Program-made: the position numbers and the translations under genes
In this document: positions 17,767 to 26,246 of the stretch, piece by piece
Layout: each line of letters opens with the position of its first letter
Position numbering within the stretch: position 1 is the stretch's first letter
Assembly (NCBI RefSeq): GCF_024346955.1
Contig: NZ_AP024883.1
Location: 3,286,001-3,350,000, forward strand
From: Vibrio mangrovi
GTDB taxonomy: Bacteria > Pseudomonadota > Gammaproteobacteria > Enterobacterales > Vibrionaceae
Reading direction: 5' to 3'
Length of the DNA stretch: 64,000 bases
Notes under the pieces: generated by a model
Database searches by the model: none
What the model was told of the DNA's origin: nothing
What the model saw: the letters and a program-made list of their open reading frames with translations, nothing else

Positions 17767-17791
17767 CAAGGGATGCCAATGGCATCCCTTG
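17767..17791. terminator. Bidirectional terminator hairpin between aphA and cysE
   Basis: Perfect 11-bp stem CAAGGGATGCC / GGCATCCCTTG with a 3-base loop, located between convergent genes. There is only a short T-rich tail. Confidence 0.75.
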
Positions 17792-17828
17792 TTGGTTTCT
17801 ACGTCAGATTCAGCAGAACAGTATTCGT

Positions 17829-18653
17829 CTAAATACCGTCACCGCCGACAAACATCTGTGAATGGCCGTTAAACTGTTGGTCCATATCCAGAGAAGGTTT
17901 ATCACTTTGCGGACGTCCGACAATTTTAGCCGGTACACCGGCAACCGTGGTATGAGGCGGAACAGCTTGCAAAACAACCGAGCCTGAGCCAATTTTAGCC
18001 CCTTCTCCAATCTCAATGTTTCCTAAAACTTTAGCGCCGGCGCCAATCATCACTCCTTCACGAATTTTCGGATGACGATCGCCGCACTCTTTCCCGGTTC
18101 CGCCCAGAGTAACATCCTGCAAAATGGAGACATCATTTTCAATGACTGCGGTTTCACCCACGACGATTCCGGTGGCATGGTCCAGCATGATTGCCCGCCC
18201 AATCCGGGCTGCGGGATGGATATCAACCTGACAGGTCACTGAAATCTGATTCTGTAAATAACTGGCAAGTGTTGTCCGGCCCTGCTTCCATAACCAGTTT
18301 GCTACCCGGTAGCCCTGCAATGCGTGGAAACCTTTCAGGTACAACAATGGGATAGAATATTTATCAACTGCCGGGTCACGGGTAACCGTTGCACAAATAT
18401 CACAGGCAGCCGATTCGGTAATGCCGGGGTCAGACTGAAATGCTTCTTCAACAACTTCTCTGACTGCCATTGCCGGCATAGAAACGGTGTGCAGCTTATT
18501 CGCAAGGATATAGCTCAGCGCAGCAGAGAGACTATCATGCTTAATAATGGTCGCATGATAGAAACTGGCTAGCATCGGTTCCTGCTCTGTCAGCTCCCGG
18601 GCTTCCCGGACGATGGTTTGCCACACAACGTTATGTTTTGCACATTGCTTCAT
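17829..18653 (-). CDS. cysE: Serine O-acetyltransferase
   Basis: 274 residues from the ATG at 18653; this start aligns with E. coli CysE (273), whereas in-frame starts up to 18680 add nine residues. The N-terminal helical domain is followed by left-handed beta-helix hexapeptide repeats (about 140-240) with DHATGIVVGETA and GDRHPKI. It makes O-acetylserine, the cysteine precursor. The C-terminus has the SDKPSLDMDQ motif of the tail that binds cysteine synthase. It is third of secB-gpsA-cysE on the minus strand. Confidence 0.96.
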   Translation of the reverse strand: MKQCAKHNVVWQTIVREARELTEQEPMLASFYHATIIKHDSLSAALSYILANKLHTVSMPAMAVREVVEEAFQSDPGITESAACDICATVTRDPAVDKYSIPLLYLKGFHALQGYRVANWLWKQGRTTLASYLQNQISVTCQVDIHPAARIGRAIMLDHATGIVVGETAVIENDVSILQDVTLGGTGKECGDRHPKIREGVMIGAGAKVLGNIEIGEGAKIGSGSVVLQAVPPHTTVAGVPAKIVGRPQSDKPSLDMDQQFNGHSQMFVGGDGI

Positions 18654-18708
18654 GATTTGAGCTCTCTGTTCCATGTTCATTCTATATCAGAACGTCTGCC
18701 TGCTCTGA

Positions 18709-19770
18709 TTAATGCTCGGCCTTCTTATCTCTGGCTAATAAATCTTTTGCTGCAATCCGGGCATCTTTATCCTGATAAAGTACTTGGTATATCTGATCGA
18801 CAATCGGCATCTCAACACCCATACGATTGGCCAGTAACCAGACTTCCTTGGTATTTCTGTACCCTTCAACAACCTGACCAATCTCATTCTGAGCAACATC
18901 AACGGCTTTTCCCTGCCCGAGCGCCAGACCAAAACGCCGGTTTCTCGACTGGTTATCTGTGCAGGTTAACACTAAATCCCCTAAACCTGCCATTCCCATA
19001 AAAGTTTCAGGAGCAGCACCCAGCGTGACACCCAAGCGGCTCATCTCCGCCAGTCCCCGGGTAATTAATGCTGTTCTGGCATTCGCACCAAAACCCATAC
19101 CATCTGAAATTCCGGCACCAATAGCAATGACGTTTTTCACGGCACCACCCAACTGTAAACCGATAAAATCAGAATTCGCATAAACCCGGAATGTCTTACT
19201 ACAGTGAATCTTGTCCTGTAAATCAGCGACAAACTGACTATCGGCAGATGCAACCGAAATCGCCGTCGGCATTCCCATAGCAAGTTCTTTCGCAAATGTC
19301 GGTCCGGATATCACAGCTAAAGCATGCTGATCACCGACAATATCATGAGCAACATCCTGTAGCAGACGTCCGGTTTCCGGCTCCAGACCTTTGGTTGCCC
19401 AACAGATACGGCTATCGGATCTGAGATAAGGCTGGATACGCTGTAAAACTTCACCAAACACATGGCTGGGAACAACAATCAGTAAATCACGGGAAGCCTG
19501 AACTGCGGCTTTTAAATCCGCAGTCATAATCAATGTTTCAGGGAAAGGAATGTCCGGTAAGAACTCCCGGTTCTCCCGATCAGATTCCAGACGCTGCATG
19601 TGTTCGGGATCATGGCCCCACAGTAATATATGTGCACCATTACGAGCCAGAGATATCGCAAGAGATGTTCCGTAAGAACCCGCCCCGATGACCGTCATCG
19701 CAATCGAGTTCCCGGTAATCAAATCGGTATGAGAATTCACAATACTTTGTCCATTCAGTTCAACATGCAC
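18709..19770 (-). CDS. gpsA: NAD(P)-dependent glycerol-3-phosphate dehydrogenase
   Basis: 353 residues. The Rossmann motif VIGAGSYGTSLA begins near residue 27 after a Vibrio-type N-terminal extension; KGLEPETGRL and the catalytic lysine region GGAVKNVIAIGAG are present. It makes sn-glycerol 3-phosphate from dihydroxyacetone phosphate for phospholipid synthesis. The start is uncertain because no strong ribosome binding site precedes it; the ATG at 19698 just before TVIGAG would give a shorter E. coli-like form. Confidence 0.95.
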   Translation of the reverse strand: MHVELNGQSIVNSHTDLITGNSIAMTVIGAGSYGTSLAISLARNGAHILLWGHDPEHMQRLESDRENREFLPDIPFPETLIMTADLKAAVQASRDLLIVVPSHVFGEVLQRIQPYLRSDSRICWATKGLEPETGRLLQDVAHDIVGDQHALAVISGPTFAKELAMGMPTAISVASADSQFVADLQDKIHCSKTFRVYANSDFIGLQLGGAVKNVIAIGAGISDGMGFGANARTALITRGLAEMSRLGVTLGAAPETFMGMAGLGDLVLTCTDNQSRNRRFGLALGQGKAVDVAQNEIGQVVEGYRNTKEVWLLANRMGVEMPIVDQIYQVLYQDKDARIAAKDLLARDKKAEH

Positions 19771-19799
19771 TATTGATGTCTATGTTATACAAGAGATAC

Positions 19800-19847
19800 A
19801 AAAAATGCACATAACATCATTGCTCGCTGATGTCGTGTGCATTTTTA
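19800..19847 (-). terminator. Long hairpin between secB and gpsA
   Basis: Arms of 19 bases (AAAAATGCACATAACATCA / TGATGTCGTGTGCATTTTT) match at 17 positions, closing an 8-base loop. On the minus strand it ends in a T-run. It therefore looks like a terminator or attenuator for secB, separating it from gpsA. Confidence 0.75.
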
Positions 19848-19890
19848 TTCTGATATTTTCACAAATACCGTTAACTGTCAGCCAGTATGC

Positions 19891-20367
19891 TTATGATGCA
19901 CTTTCTTCCTGAGCTTCCTGAGATGCCTGCTGCTGAAGATAATTCATAAACAGCGCATCAAAGTTAACAGGAGCCAGATTCAGTTGTGGGAATGTTCCTT
20001 TTACAACCAGGCTAGAAATCGTTTCACGAGCATAAGGGAAAAGAATATTCGGGCAGAATGCACCTAAACAGTGAGCCAGTTGACCAGCTTCCATTTTCTC
20101 CGCCGAGAAGATACCTGCTTGCTGAACTTCACACAAAAATGCAGTTTCATCTTCATTTTTTACGGTAACGGTTAACCGTAAAATCACTTCATAGATACCG
20201 TCACCCAACTCCCGGTTTTGAGTATCCAGATCCAGATTTACATTAGGATTCCAGTCTTTCTGAAAAATAACCGGAGAACTGGGAGCTTCAAAAGAGACAT
20301 CTTTCAAATAGATACGCTGAATTGCAAAGTTCTGCTGAGGTTCTTGCTGTTGCGCTGCTTCAGACAT
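19891..20367 (-). CDS. secB: Protein-export chaperone SecB
   Basis: 158 residues (E. coli 155). FAIQRIYLKDVSFEAPSSP is the family N-terminal signature, and CLGAFCPNILFPYARE is the conserved core. SecB is a tetrameric cytosolic chaperone that holds precursors unfolded and hands them to SecA. It follows yibN; the enteric grxC between them is absent. Confidence 0.98.
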   Translation of the reverse strand: MSEAAQQQEPQQNFAIQRIYLKDVSFEAPSSPVIFQKDWNPNVNLDLDTQNRELGDGIYEVILRLTVTVKNEDETAFLCEVQQAGIFSAEKMEAGQLAHCLGAFCPNILFPYARETISSLVVKGTFPQLNLAPVNFDALFMNYLQQQASQEAQEESAS

Positions 20368-20423
20368 GATATTTTCCTTATTGGTTCCAGCCCGCTAAAA
20401 ACATACGTTCTTTGGGGCTTATA

Positions 20424-20858
20424 CTATTTTTTTCCACGAACAAGAGGAAGATTGGCTTCATTCCAGGCAACAAGACCATTTTTCAATAGACTGACCTTTT
20501 CAAAACCAGCTTTGGCCAACAAATTGGCACTCTCCTGTGCTGTTTGTCCTGATTTACATACGACAATGATGGGGGTGGATTTCTGATTTTCAAGGGAACC
20601 ATAAGATCCGGATTTAATTTCAGAAGGTAGCAAGTTCACAGAATCCGTAATGTGCCCCTGTCTGAACTCATCTTTAGAGCGAATATCAAGCACAATACCG
20701 TTTTCTTTATTGACCAGATAAGTTAACTCATTGACCGAGATACTCTGGTATTTAGCCGTGGATGATTTAAAAATATTCAGGATAAGTGCACCTAAGATAC
20801 CTACCCAAGCCAGCGAAAGAATCATATTCTGCTGGAAAAATTCAATATATTCCTGCAT
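20424..20858 (-). CDS. yibN: Membrane-anchored rhodanese-like protein YibN
   Basis: 144 residues from the ATG at 20858 (MQEYIEFF), as in E. coli YibN (143). One N-terminal transmembrane helix (about 12-30) precedes a rhodanese domain with VLDIRSKDEFRQGHI and the active-site loop VVCKSGQTAQ, which keeps a cysteine at the catalytic position. It may transfer sulfur or interact with the secretion machinery; the physiological substrate is unknown. It is the first gene upstream of secB. Confidence 0.9.
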   Translation of the reverse strand: MQEYIEFFQQNMILSLAWVGILGALILNIFKSSTAKYQSISVNELTYLVNKENGIVLDIRSKDEFRQGHITDSVNLLPSEIKSGSYGSLENQKSTPIIVVCKSGQTAQESANLLAKAGFEKVSLLKNGLVAWNEANLPLVRGKK

Positions 20859-21041
20859 GTCCTGTACTCTTGTATTGCAGTTCAAAAACAGAGAGGGAGT
20901 ATAACGAGGTTATTCCGAAGACGCGAGTGATTCACATCATAAACCGAAGGGCCGGTGAATATTCGTCATGTGTTTTTGCTCAATAAGCAACATATTTTCA
21001 CCATATGACTGCCCAAATCACACCAGCACTGCCACAAACAC

Positions 21042-22019
21042 TTACGCATTCGGAAAAGGAAATGTAATCACATCCTGAATATGAGTTTGCTTTAATGCCA
21101 GCATCACCAGCCGGTCAATCCCCAGAGCAACACCGGCACAATGAGGCAAACCAGCCTGAAGTGCCTGAATCAGATGGTAATCAATCGGCTGAGGTTCCAG
21201 CCCCATCTCTGACCTTTTGACATTATCCGCTTCAAAGCGGCGCAGTTGCTCGGTCGGATCATCCAGCTCATGGAAGCCATTCGCCAGCTCTATTCCTTTG
21301 AAATACACCTCAAATCGCTCGGCAACACGCTCATCGTCAGCACTGACTCTTGCTAGCGCGGCCTGACTCGCCGGAAAGTTGTAGACAAATGCCGGTGCAG
21401 TCTGACCGATATCTGGCTCAACGACCATGCTGAACAATAGCTGCAACAGGGTATCCCGATCCTGTTCCTGTGCTGCAATATCGGCAAAGCCGAATCGCTG
21501 TGCGGCTGCCCGTAGCTCATCCATGTCACAAGAAAGCGGACATACACCTATACTGTGTAAAAAAGCCTGCTGATAAGTCATTCGCTGAGCAGGCGGGCAT
21601 GACAGCACCAACTGAAGTAAATCATCCATTTCGTCCATCAGTTGGTGATGATCAAAACCGATTCTGTACCATTCCAGCAGGGTGAACTCGGGATTGTGAT
21701 AACGACCACTCTCTTCATTGCGGAATGCTTTACAGAGTTGAAAGATGGAACCGGAACCTGCGGCAAGCAATCGCTTCATATGAAATTCAGGACTGGTCAT
21801 CAGATATACAGAGCAGCCGGAGGCAAAATCAGGTCCGAAAAACTGACTTTTAAACGTCTGTAAGTGAATATCCGTCACTGTCGCCTGGCTCATAGAAGGC
21901 GTTTCAACTTCCAGAACATCTCTTTCGGTCAGAAAGTGTCGGACGGAAGCAATCAAACGGGCACGTTCACGTAGATGGAACATTGAAATCGTGGGTTTCC
22001 AGGCAAGGTGACTTGGCAT
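21042..22019 (-). CDS. epmA: Elongation factor P beta-lysine ligase EpmA
   Basis: 325 residues, a LysRS catalytic-core paralogue without the anticodon-binding domain. Class II motifs appear as FRNEESGRYHNPEFTLLEWY (motif 2) and GVALGIDRLVML (motif 3). It activates (R)-beta-lysine and attaches it to Lys34 of EF-P. It is divergent from frdA, as in E. coli, and its substrate gene efp is only 4 kb away. Confidence 0.96.
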   Translation of the reverse strand: MPSHLAWKPTISMFHLRERARLIASVRHFLTERDVLEVETPSMSQATVTDIHLQTFKSQFFGPDFASGCSVYLMTSPEFHMKRLLAAGSGSIFQLCKAFRNEESGRYHNPEFTLLEWYRIGFDHHQLMDEMDDLLQLVLSCPPAQRMTYQQAFLHSIGVCPLSCDMDELRAAAQRFGFADIAAQEQDRDTLLQLLFSMVVEPDIGQTAPAFVYNFPASQAALARVSADDERVAERFEVYFKGIELANGFHELDDPTEQLRRFEADNVKRSEMGLEPQPIDYHLIQALQAGLPHCAGVALGIDRLVMLALKQTHIQDVITFPFPNA

Positions 22020-22077
22020 GAATAATTTGACCTCTTACAAAATAAAATGCCCATTATATGTGACATCAATTTTAAAA

Positions 22078-22093
22078 CGTGAAAGCAATCACA
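22078..22093. promoter_or_regulatory. CRP-type site upstream of frdA
   Basis: CGTGA-N6-TCACA (22078-22093) matches the CRP consensus TGTGA-N6-TCACA at 9 of 10 positions, within AAA and CAT flanks. It lies 165 bases before frdA and 59 bases before the divergent epmA start. Confidence 0.6.
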
Positions 22094-22257
22094 CATGGAA
22101 TAATTATCTCCATAACAGGGCATGATATTCGATTAAAAACCTAACGAAATCAATTTTTTCAGCATATGACTTCAATTAGACTGAAACAAACCTAAAAGCA
22201 TTAAGCTTTTTAGATAATAAGCGGGAATTCCCGCACATCACTCACTGGAGGATAACT

Positions 22258-24060
22258 GTGCAAACACTTACCACAGATATCGCGGTCATCGGCGCTGGTG
22301 GTGCCGGTTTACGTACTGCGATTGCTGCAGCAGAAGCAAATCCTGATTTACAGGTCGCTCTGATCTCTAAAGTATATCCTATGCGCTCACATACGGTTGC
22401 CGCAGAAGGAGGCTCCGCAGCAGTTATCAAGGATGAGGATAGCTTAGATAACCACTTCAACGACACTGTCGGTGGTGGGGACTGGCTTTGTGAACAGGAT
22501 GTTGTAGAGTACTTTGTCGAAAATTCAACCCGGGAAATGATCCAGATGGAGCAATGGGGCTGCCCCTGGAGCCGGAAAGAAAACGGTGAAGTTAACGTCC
22601 GTCGTTTCGGCGGTATGAAAGTTGAAAGAACCTGGTTTGCTGCAGACAAAACCGGTTTTCACATGCTGCATACCCTCTTCCAGACGTCGATAAAGTATCC
22701 GCAGATCAAACGTTTTGATGAGTATTTCGTCGTTGATTTGCTGGTCGATGACGGCGTCGTCCAGGGACTGATTGCCATTCACATGTCTGAAGGTGAACTG
22801 GTCACTATTAAAGCAAAATCCGTCGTTCTGGCGACCGGTGGCGCTGGCCGGGTTTACCAATGTAATACCAACGGTGGCATTGTGACCGGAGACGGTATGG
22901 GTATGGCTTATCGCCATGGTGTTCCGCTCCGGGATATGGAGTTTGTTCAGTATCACCCGACCGGCCTGCCCGGCACCGGTATTCTGATGACCGAAGGCTG
23001 TCGTGGTGAAGGCGGTATTATCGTCAATAAAAACGGCTACCGTTATCTTCAGGACTACGGTATGGGACCGGAAACACCGGTCGGTCAGCCGAAGAACAAA
23101 TATATGGAGCTTGGTCCGCGCGATAAAGTCTCTCAGGCATTCTGGCACGAGCAGCAGAAAGGCAACACCATCAAACATCCGTTGGGTGATGTCGTTCATC
23201 TGGATCTGCGCCATCTGGGTGCTGAATATCTGCATGAACGTCTGCCGTTTATCTGTGAGCTGGCCAAAGCCTATGTCAACGTCGATCCGGTCAAAGAGCC
23301 AATCCCAATCCGTCCAACGGTTCACTACACCATGGGTGGTATCGAAACCAATGCGCAGTGTGAAACCCGGATTCAAGGTCTGTTTGCCGTCGGTGAATGC
23401 TCTTCCGTTGGTCTGCACGGGGCCAACCGCCTCGGTTCCAACTCACTGGCAGAACTGGTGGTATTCGGACGGGTTGCCGGCGAACAGGCCGTGAAACGCG
23501 TTGAAGACTTCAAAGGCTGGAACGATGCAGCAATCGACTCTCAGGTGAAAGCCGTTGAAGAACGCATTCAATCCCTGCTGAATCAGGAAGGAGATGAAAA
23601 CTGGGCGGACATCCGGACCGATATGGGCAATGCGATGGAAGCCGGTTGCGGTATCTACCGTCAGGAAGATCTGATGCAGCAAACCATTGATACACTGGCT
23701 GAGCTGAAAGAACGCTATAAGAAAATCAGCATCAAAGATAAAGGCAAAGTATTCAATACCGACCTGCTGTATGCCATTGAAATCGGTCACAGTCTGGAAG
23801 TTGCGGAAGCGATGGTTCACTCAGCTATTCTGCGGAAAGAATCCCGCGGCGCTCACCAGCGTCTCGATAAAGGCTGTACCGAGCGTGACGATGTGAACTA
23901 CCTCAAGCACTCACTGGCATTCTACCAGAAAGATGCTGCCCCACGGATTGACTACAGTGATGTCACTATCACCAAGTCACAGCCGAAAGCACGTCTTTAC
24001 GGAGCCGCAGCTGAGCAGGCTGCCGCTGAAGAAGCACAACAGCGCGGAGAGGAGAATTAA
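22258..24060 (+). CDS. frdA: Fumarate reductase flavoprotein subunit
   Basis: 600 residues from a GTG start at 22258, preceded by TGGAGGA; E. coli frdA also starts with GTG. FAD-binding VIGAGGAGLR opens the protein; His45 in RSHTVAAEGG is the covalent flavin site; HPTGLPGTGILMTEGCRGEGG holds the substrate and proton-delivery residues. It reduces fumarate with electrons from menaquinol during anaerobic growth; menA is in the same window. It is first in frdABCD. Confidence 0.98.
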   Translation: MQTLTTDIAVIGAGGAGLRTAIAAAEANPDLQVALISKVYPMRSHTVAAEGGSAAVIKDEDSLDNHFNDTVGGGDWLCEQDVVEYFVENSTREMIQMEQWGCPWSRKENGEVNVRRFGGMKVERTWFAADKTGFHMLHTLFQTSIKYPQIKRFDEYFVVDLLVDDGVVQGLIAIHMSEGELVTIKAKSVVLATGGAGRVYQCNTNGGIVTGDGMGMAYRHGVPLRDMEFVQYHPTGLPGTGILMTEGCRGEGGIIVNKNGYRYLQDYGMGPETPVGQPKNKYMELGPRDKVSQAFWHEQQKGNTIKHPLGDVVHLDLRHLGAEYLHERLPFICELAKAYVNVDPVKEPIPIRPTVHYTMGGIETNAQCETRIQGLFAVGECSSVGLHGANRLGSNSLAELVVFGRVAGEQAVKRVEDFKGWNDAAIDSQVKAVEERIQSLLNQEGDENWADIRTDMGNAMEAGCGIYRQEDLMQQTIDTLAELKERYKKISIKDKGKVFNTDLLYAIEIGHSLEVAEAMVHSAILRKESRGAHQRLDKGCTERDDVNYLKHSLAFYQKDAAPRIDYSDVTITKSQPKARLYGAAAEQAAAEEAQQRGEEN

Positions 24061-24062
24061 TC

Positions 24063-24803
24063 ATGGCAACCCAACGCATCCAAAAGGTTGAAATTCTGCG
24101 CTATGACCCAGAAAAAGATGCCGAGCCTTACCTACAGACATTTGAGGTGCCTTTCAATGAAACCATGTCGATCCTCGACACGATTTCTTATGTGAAAGAC
24201 TATCTGGACAAAAATCTGTCTTATCGCTGGTCCTGCCGGATGGCGATCTGCGGATCCTGTGGCGTAATGGTCAACGGTGTTCCTAAACTGGCCTGTAAAA
24301 GCTTCCTGCGGGATTATCCGGACGGCGTGAAAATCGAACCACTGGCTAACTTCCCGATTGAGAAAGACCTGATTGTGGACATGACCCCGTTCATCGAACG
24401 GCTGGAAGCGATCAAGCCTTATATCATCGGCAACGACCGCAAACCGGAAGATGGCACCAACCTGCAAACCCCGGAGCAAATGGCAAAATACAAACAGTTT
24501 GCCGGATGCATCAACTGTGGTTTGTGCTATGCCGCCTGTCCGCAGTTTGGCCTGAATCCGGAGTTTATCGGTCCGGCTGCACTGACACTGGCACACCGCT
24601 ACAACCTCGACAGCCGGGACAACGGTAAAGCCGAACGGATGAAGCTGATCAACGGTGAAAACGGCGCCTGGGGTTGTACCTTCGTCGGTTACTGCTCTGA
24701 AGTTTGTCCGAAAAGTGTCGATCCGGCAGCCGCGGTGAACCAGGGCAAACTGGAATCGTCTATGGACTTTGTCATCGCGATGCTGAAACCTCAGGAGGCC
24801 TAA
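24063..24803 (+). CDS. frdB: Fumarate reductase iron-sulfur subunit
   Basis: 246 residues. The N-terminal plant-type ferredoxin domain has SCRMAICGSCG and a distal cysteine for the [2Fe-2S] centre. The C-terminal domain has CINCGLCYAACP and CSEVCPKSVDP for the [4Fe-4S] and [3Fe-4S] centres. It wires FrdA to the membrane quinol site. Its start is 2 bases after the frdA stop. Confidence 0.98.
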   Translation: MATQRIQKVEILRYDPEKDAEPYLQTFEVPFNETMSILDTISYVKDYLDKNLSYRWSCRMAICGSCGVMVNGVPKLACKSFLRDYPDGVKIEPLANFPIEKDLIVDMTPFIERLEAIKPYIIGNDRKPEDGTNLQTPEQMAKYKQFAGCINCGLCYAACPQFGLNPEFIGPAALTLAHRYNLDSRDNGKAERMKLINGENGAWGCTFVGYCSEVCPKSVDPAAAVNQGKLESSMDFVIAMLKPQEA

Positions 24804-24806
24804 GAA

Positions 24807-25190
24807 ATGAGTAATCGTAAGCCCTATATCAGGGAAATAAAACGGACCTGGTGGAAAAACAATCCGTTTTATCGTTTCTACATGATCCGTGAGGCAACGG
24901 TTCTTCCTTTAATCTTCTTCATCCTGTTTCTGACCTTCGGTCTGGGATGTCTGGTGAAAGGACCTGAAGCATGGCAGTCATGGCTCAATTTCATGGCAAA
25001 TCCTGTAGTGGTGGCAATTAATATCGTCGCGCTGGTAGCCAGTCTGTTTCATGCCCACACTTTCTTCGGCATGATGCCTCAGGTCATTCCAATGCGACTG
25101 AAAGGGAAGCTGATCGATAAGAAAATTATCGTTCTGAGCCAATGGGTTGCTGTTGCCGTTATTTCTGTCATTGTTCTCATCATTGTATAA
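24807..25190 (+). CDS. frdC: Fumarate reductase membrane anchor subunit C
   Basis: 127 residues with three hydrophobic helices (about 28-50, 62-85, 103-126). The N-terminal YIREIKRTWWKNNPFYRFYM is conserved in FrdC. With FrdD it binds menaquinol and anchors FrdAB to the inner face of the membrane. Confidence 0.95.
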   Translation: MSNRKPYIREIKRTWWKNNPFYRFYMIREATVLPLIFFILFLTFGLGCLVKGPEAWQSWLNFMANPVVVAINIVALVASLFHAHTFFGMMPQVIPMRLKGKLIDKKIIVLSQWVAVAVISVIVLIIV

Positions 25191-25200
25191 GGAGGCGATT

Positions 25201-25563
25201 GTGATTAACCAAAATCCAAAACGTTCAGACGAACCAGTATGGTGGGGACTTTTCGGCGCCGGAGGTACATGGTTTGCTATGTTTACTCCAGTAACAATTT
25301 TAGTGCTGGGAATCATGGGTCCACTGGGAATTCTGGACGCAGAAGCGTTAAGCTATGAACGGGCGGCCGATTTTGCAACCAACATTATCGGTGCATTATT
25401 TGTTATCGCAACCATTGCACTCCCAATGTGGCATGCAATGCACCGTATCTATCATGGAATGCATGACCTGAAAATTCACACCGGTGTGGTCGGTAAGATT
25501 GCCTGTTATGGCTTTGCTGCAATTATTTCCGCCTTATCAGTTGTGTTCATTTTCATGATCTAA
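25201..25563 (+). CDS. frdD: Fumarate reductase membrane anchor subunit D
   Basis: 120 residues from GTG at 25201, which follows a strong AAGGAGG 6 bases upstream and leaves a 10-base gap after frdC. A frame open to 25147 would overlap frdC and is not used. Three transmembrane helices; WHAMHRIYHGMHDLKIH is the conserved cytoplasmic-side segment. Confidence 0.95.
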   Translation: MINQNPKRSDEPVWWGLFGAGGTWFAMFTPVTILVLGIMGPLGILDAEALSYERAADFATNIIGALFVIATIALPMWHAMHRIYHGMHDLKIHTGVVGKIACYGFAAIISALSVVFIFMI

Positions 25564-25585
25564 ACATTGGTAAAACTGCCAGTTA

Positions 25586-25615
25586 AAAAGGGCTGCCGAT
25601 ACCGGCAGCCCTTTT
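25586..25615. terminator. Bidirectional terminator between frdD and efp
   Basis: Perfect 13-bp stem AAAAGGGCTGCCG / CGGCAGCCCTTTT, 4-base loop, between convergent genes. A/T runs at both ends suit both directions. Confidence 0.92.
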
Positions 25616-25645
25616 CTATATCGTTTTTTCTGTCAGAGAAAAGAC

Positions 25646-26212
25646 TTATTTCACCCGGCTTACGTATTCCGCTGTGCGAGTGTCAACTTTGATCACTTCA
25701 CCAATCTGAATGAACAGAGGAACACGGACAACAGCACCGGTAGACAATGTTGCCGGTTTACCACCCGTTCCCTGAGTATCGCCTTTCAGGCCAGGATCGG
25801 TTTCAGTCACTTCCAGTTCAACAAAATTTGGTGGTGTTACTGCAATTGGGTTACCGTTCCACAGAGTCAGCATACAGGCATTGTTTTCTACCAGCCATTT
25901 TGCATTGTCACCAACAGCTTTAGCATCCGCAGCAACTTGTTCGAATGTTTCACTATTCATAAAGTGATAGAATTCGCCGTCGGTATAAAGATAATCGAGA
26001 TCGATATCCATGACGTCTGCGACTTCTGCGGAATCACCGGACTTAAAGGTTTTTTCCAACACTTTGCCGGAAAGCAGTTTACGGATTTTAACGCGGTTGA
26101 ACGCCTGACCTTTGCCTGGTTTTACATACTCGTTTTCGAGAATGACACAAGGCTCGTTATCGATCATAATCTTCAGACCGCCTTTAAATTCATTCGTGCT
26201 AACAGTAGCCAT
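25646..26212 (-). CDS. efp: Elongation factor P
   Basis: 188 residues, three-domain EF-P. The modification loop is YVKPGKGQAF with Lys34, the residue that receives beta-lysine. EF-P rescues ribosomes stalled at polyproline. Both modifying enzymes, EpmA and EpmB, are encoded nearby; efp and epmB start only 34 bases apart on opposite strands. Confidence 0.98.
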   Translation of the reverse strand: MATVSTNEFKGGLKIMIDNEPCVILENEYVKPGKGQAFNRVKIRKLLSGKVLEKTFKSGDSAEVADVMDIDLDYLYTDGEFYHFMNSETFEQVAADAKAVGDNAKWLVENNACMLTLWNGNPIAVTPPNFVELEVTETDPGLKGDTQGTGGKPATLSTGAVVRVPLFIQIGEVIKVDTRTAEYVSRVK

Positions 26213-26246
26213 TTTTTCCTCTTACTTATACTTCGAGTTAAATTCA

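Noticed and set aside
22021..22090. FNR box (TTGAT-N4-ATCAA) upstream of frdA
   Set aside because: Only an isolated ATCAA half is present with no matching partner at the right spacing.
22525..23418. 297-codon open frame antisense to frdA
   Set aside because: It is fully inside the strongly supported frdA, has no ribosome site, and its sequence is low in structure; such frames arise from codon bias.
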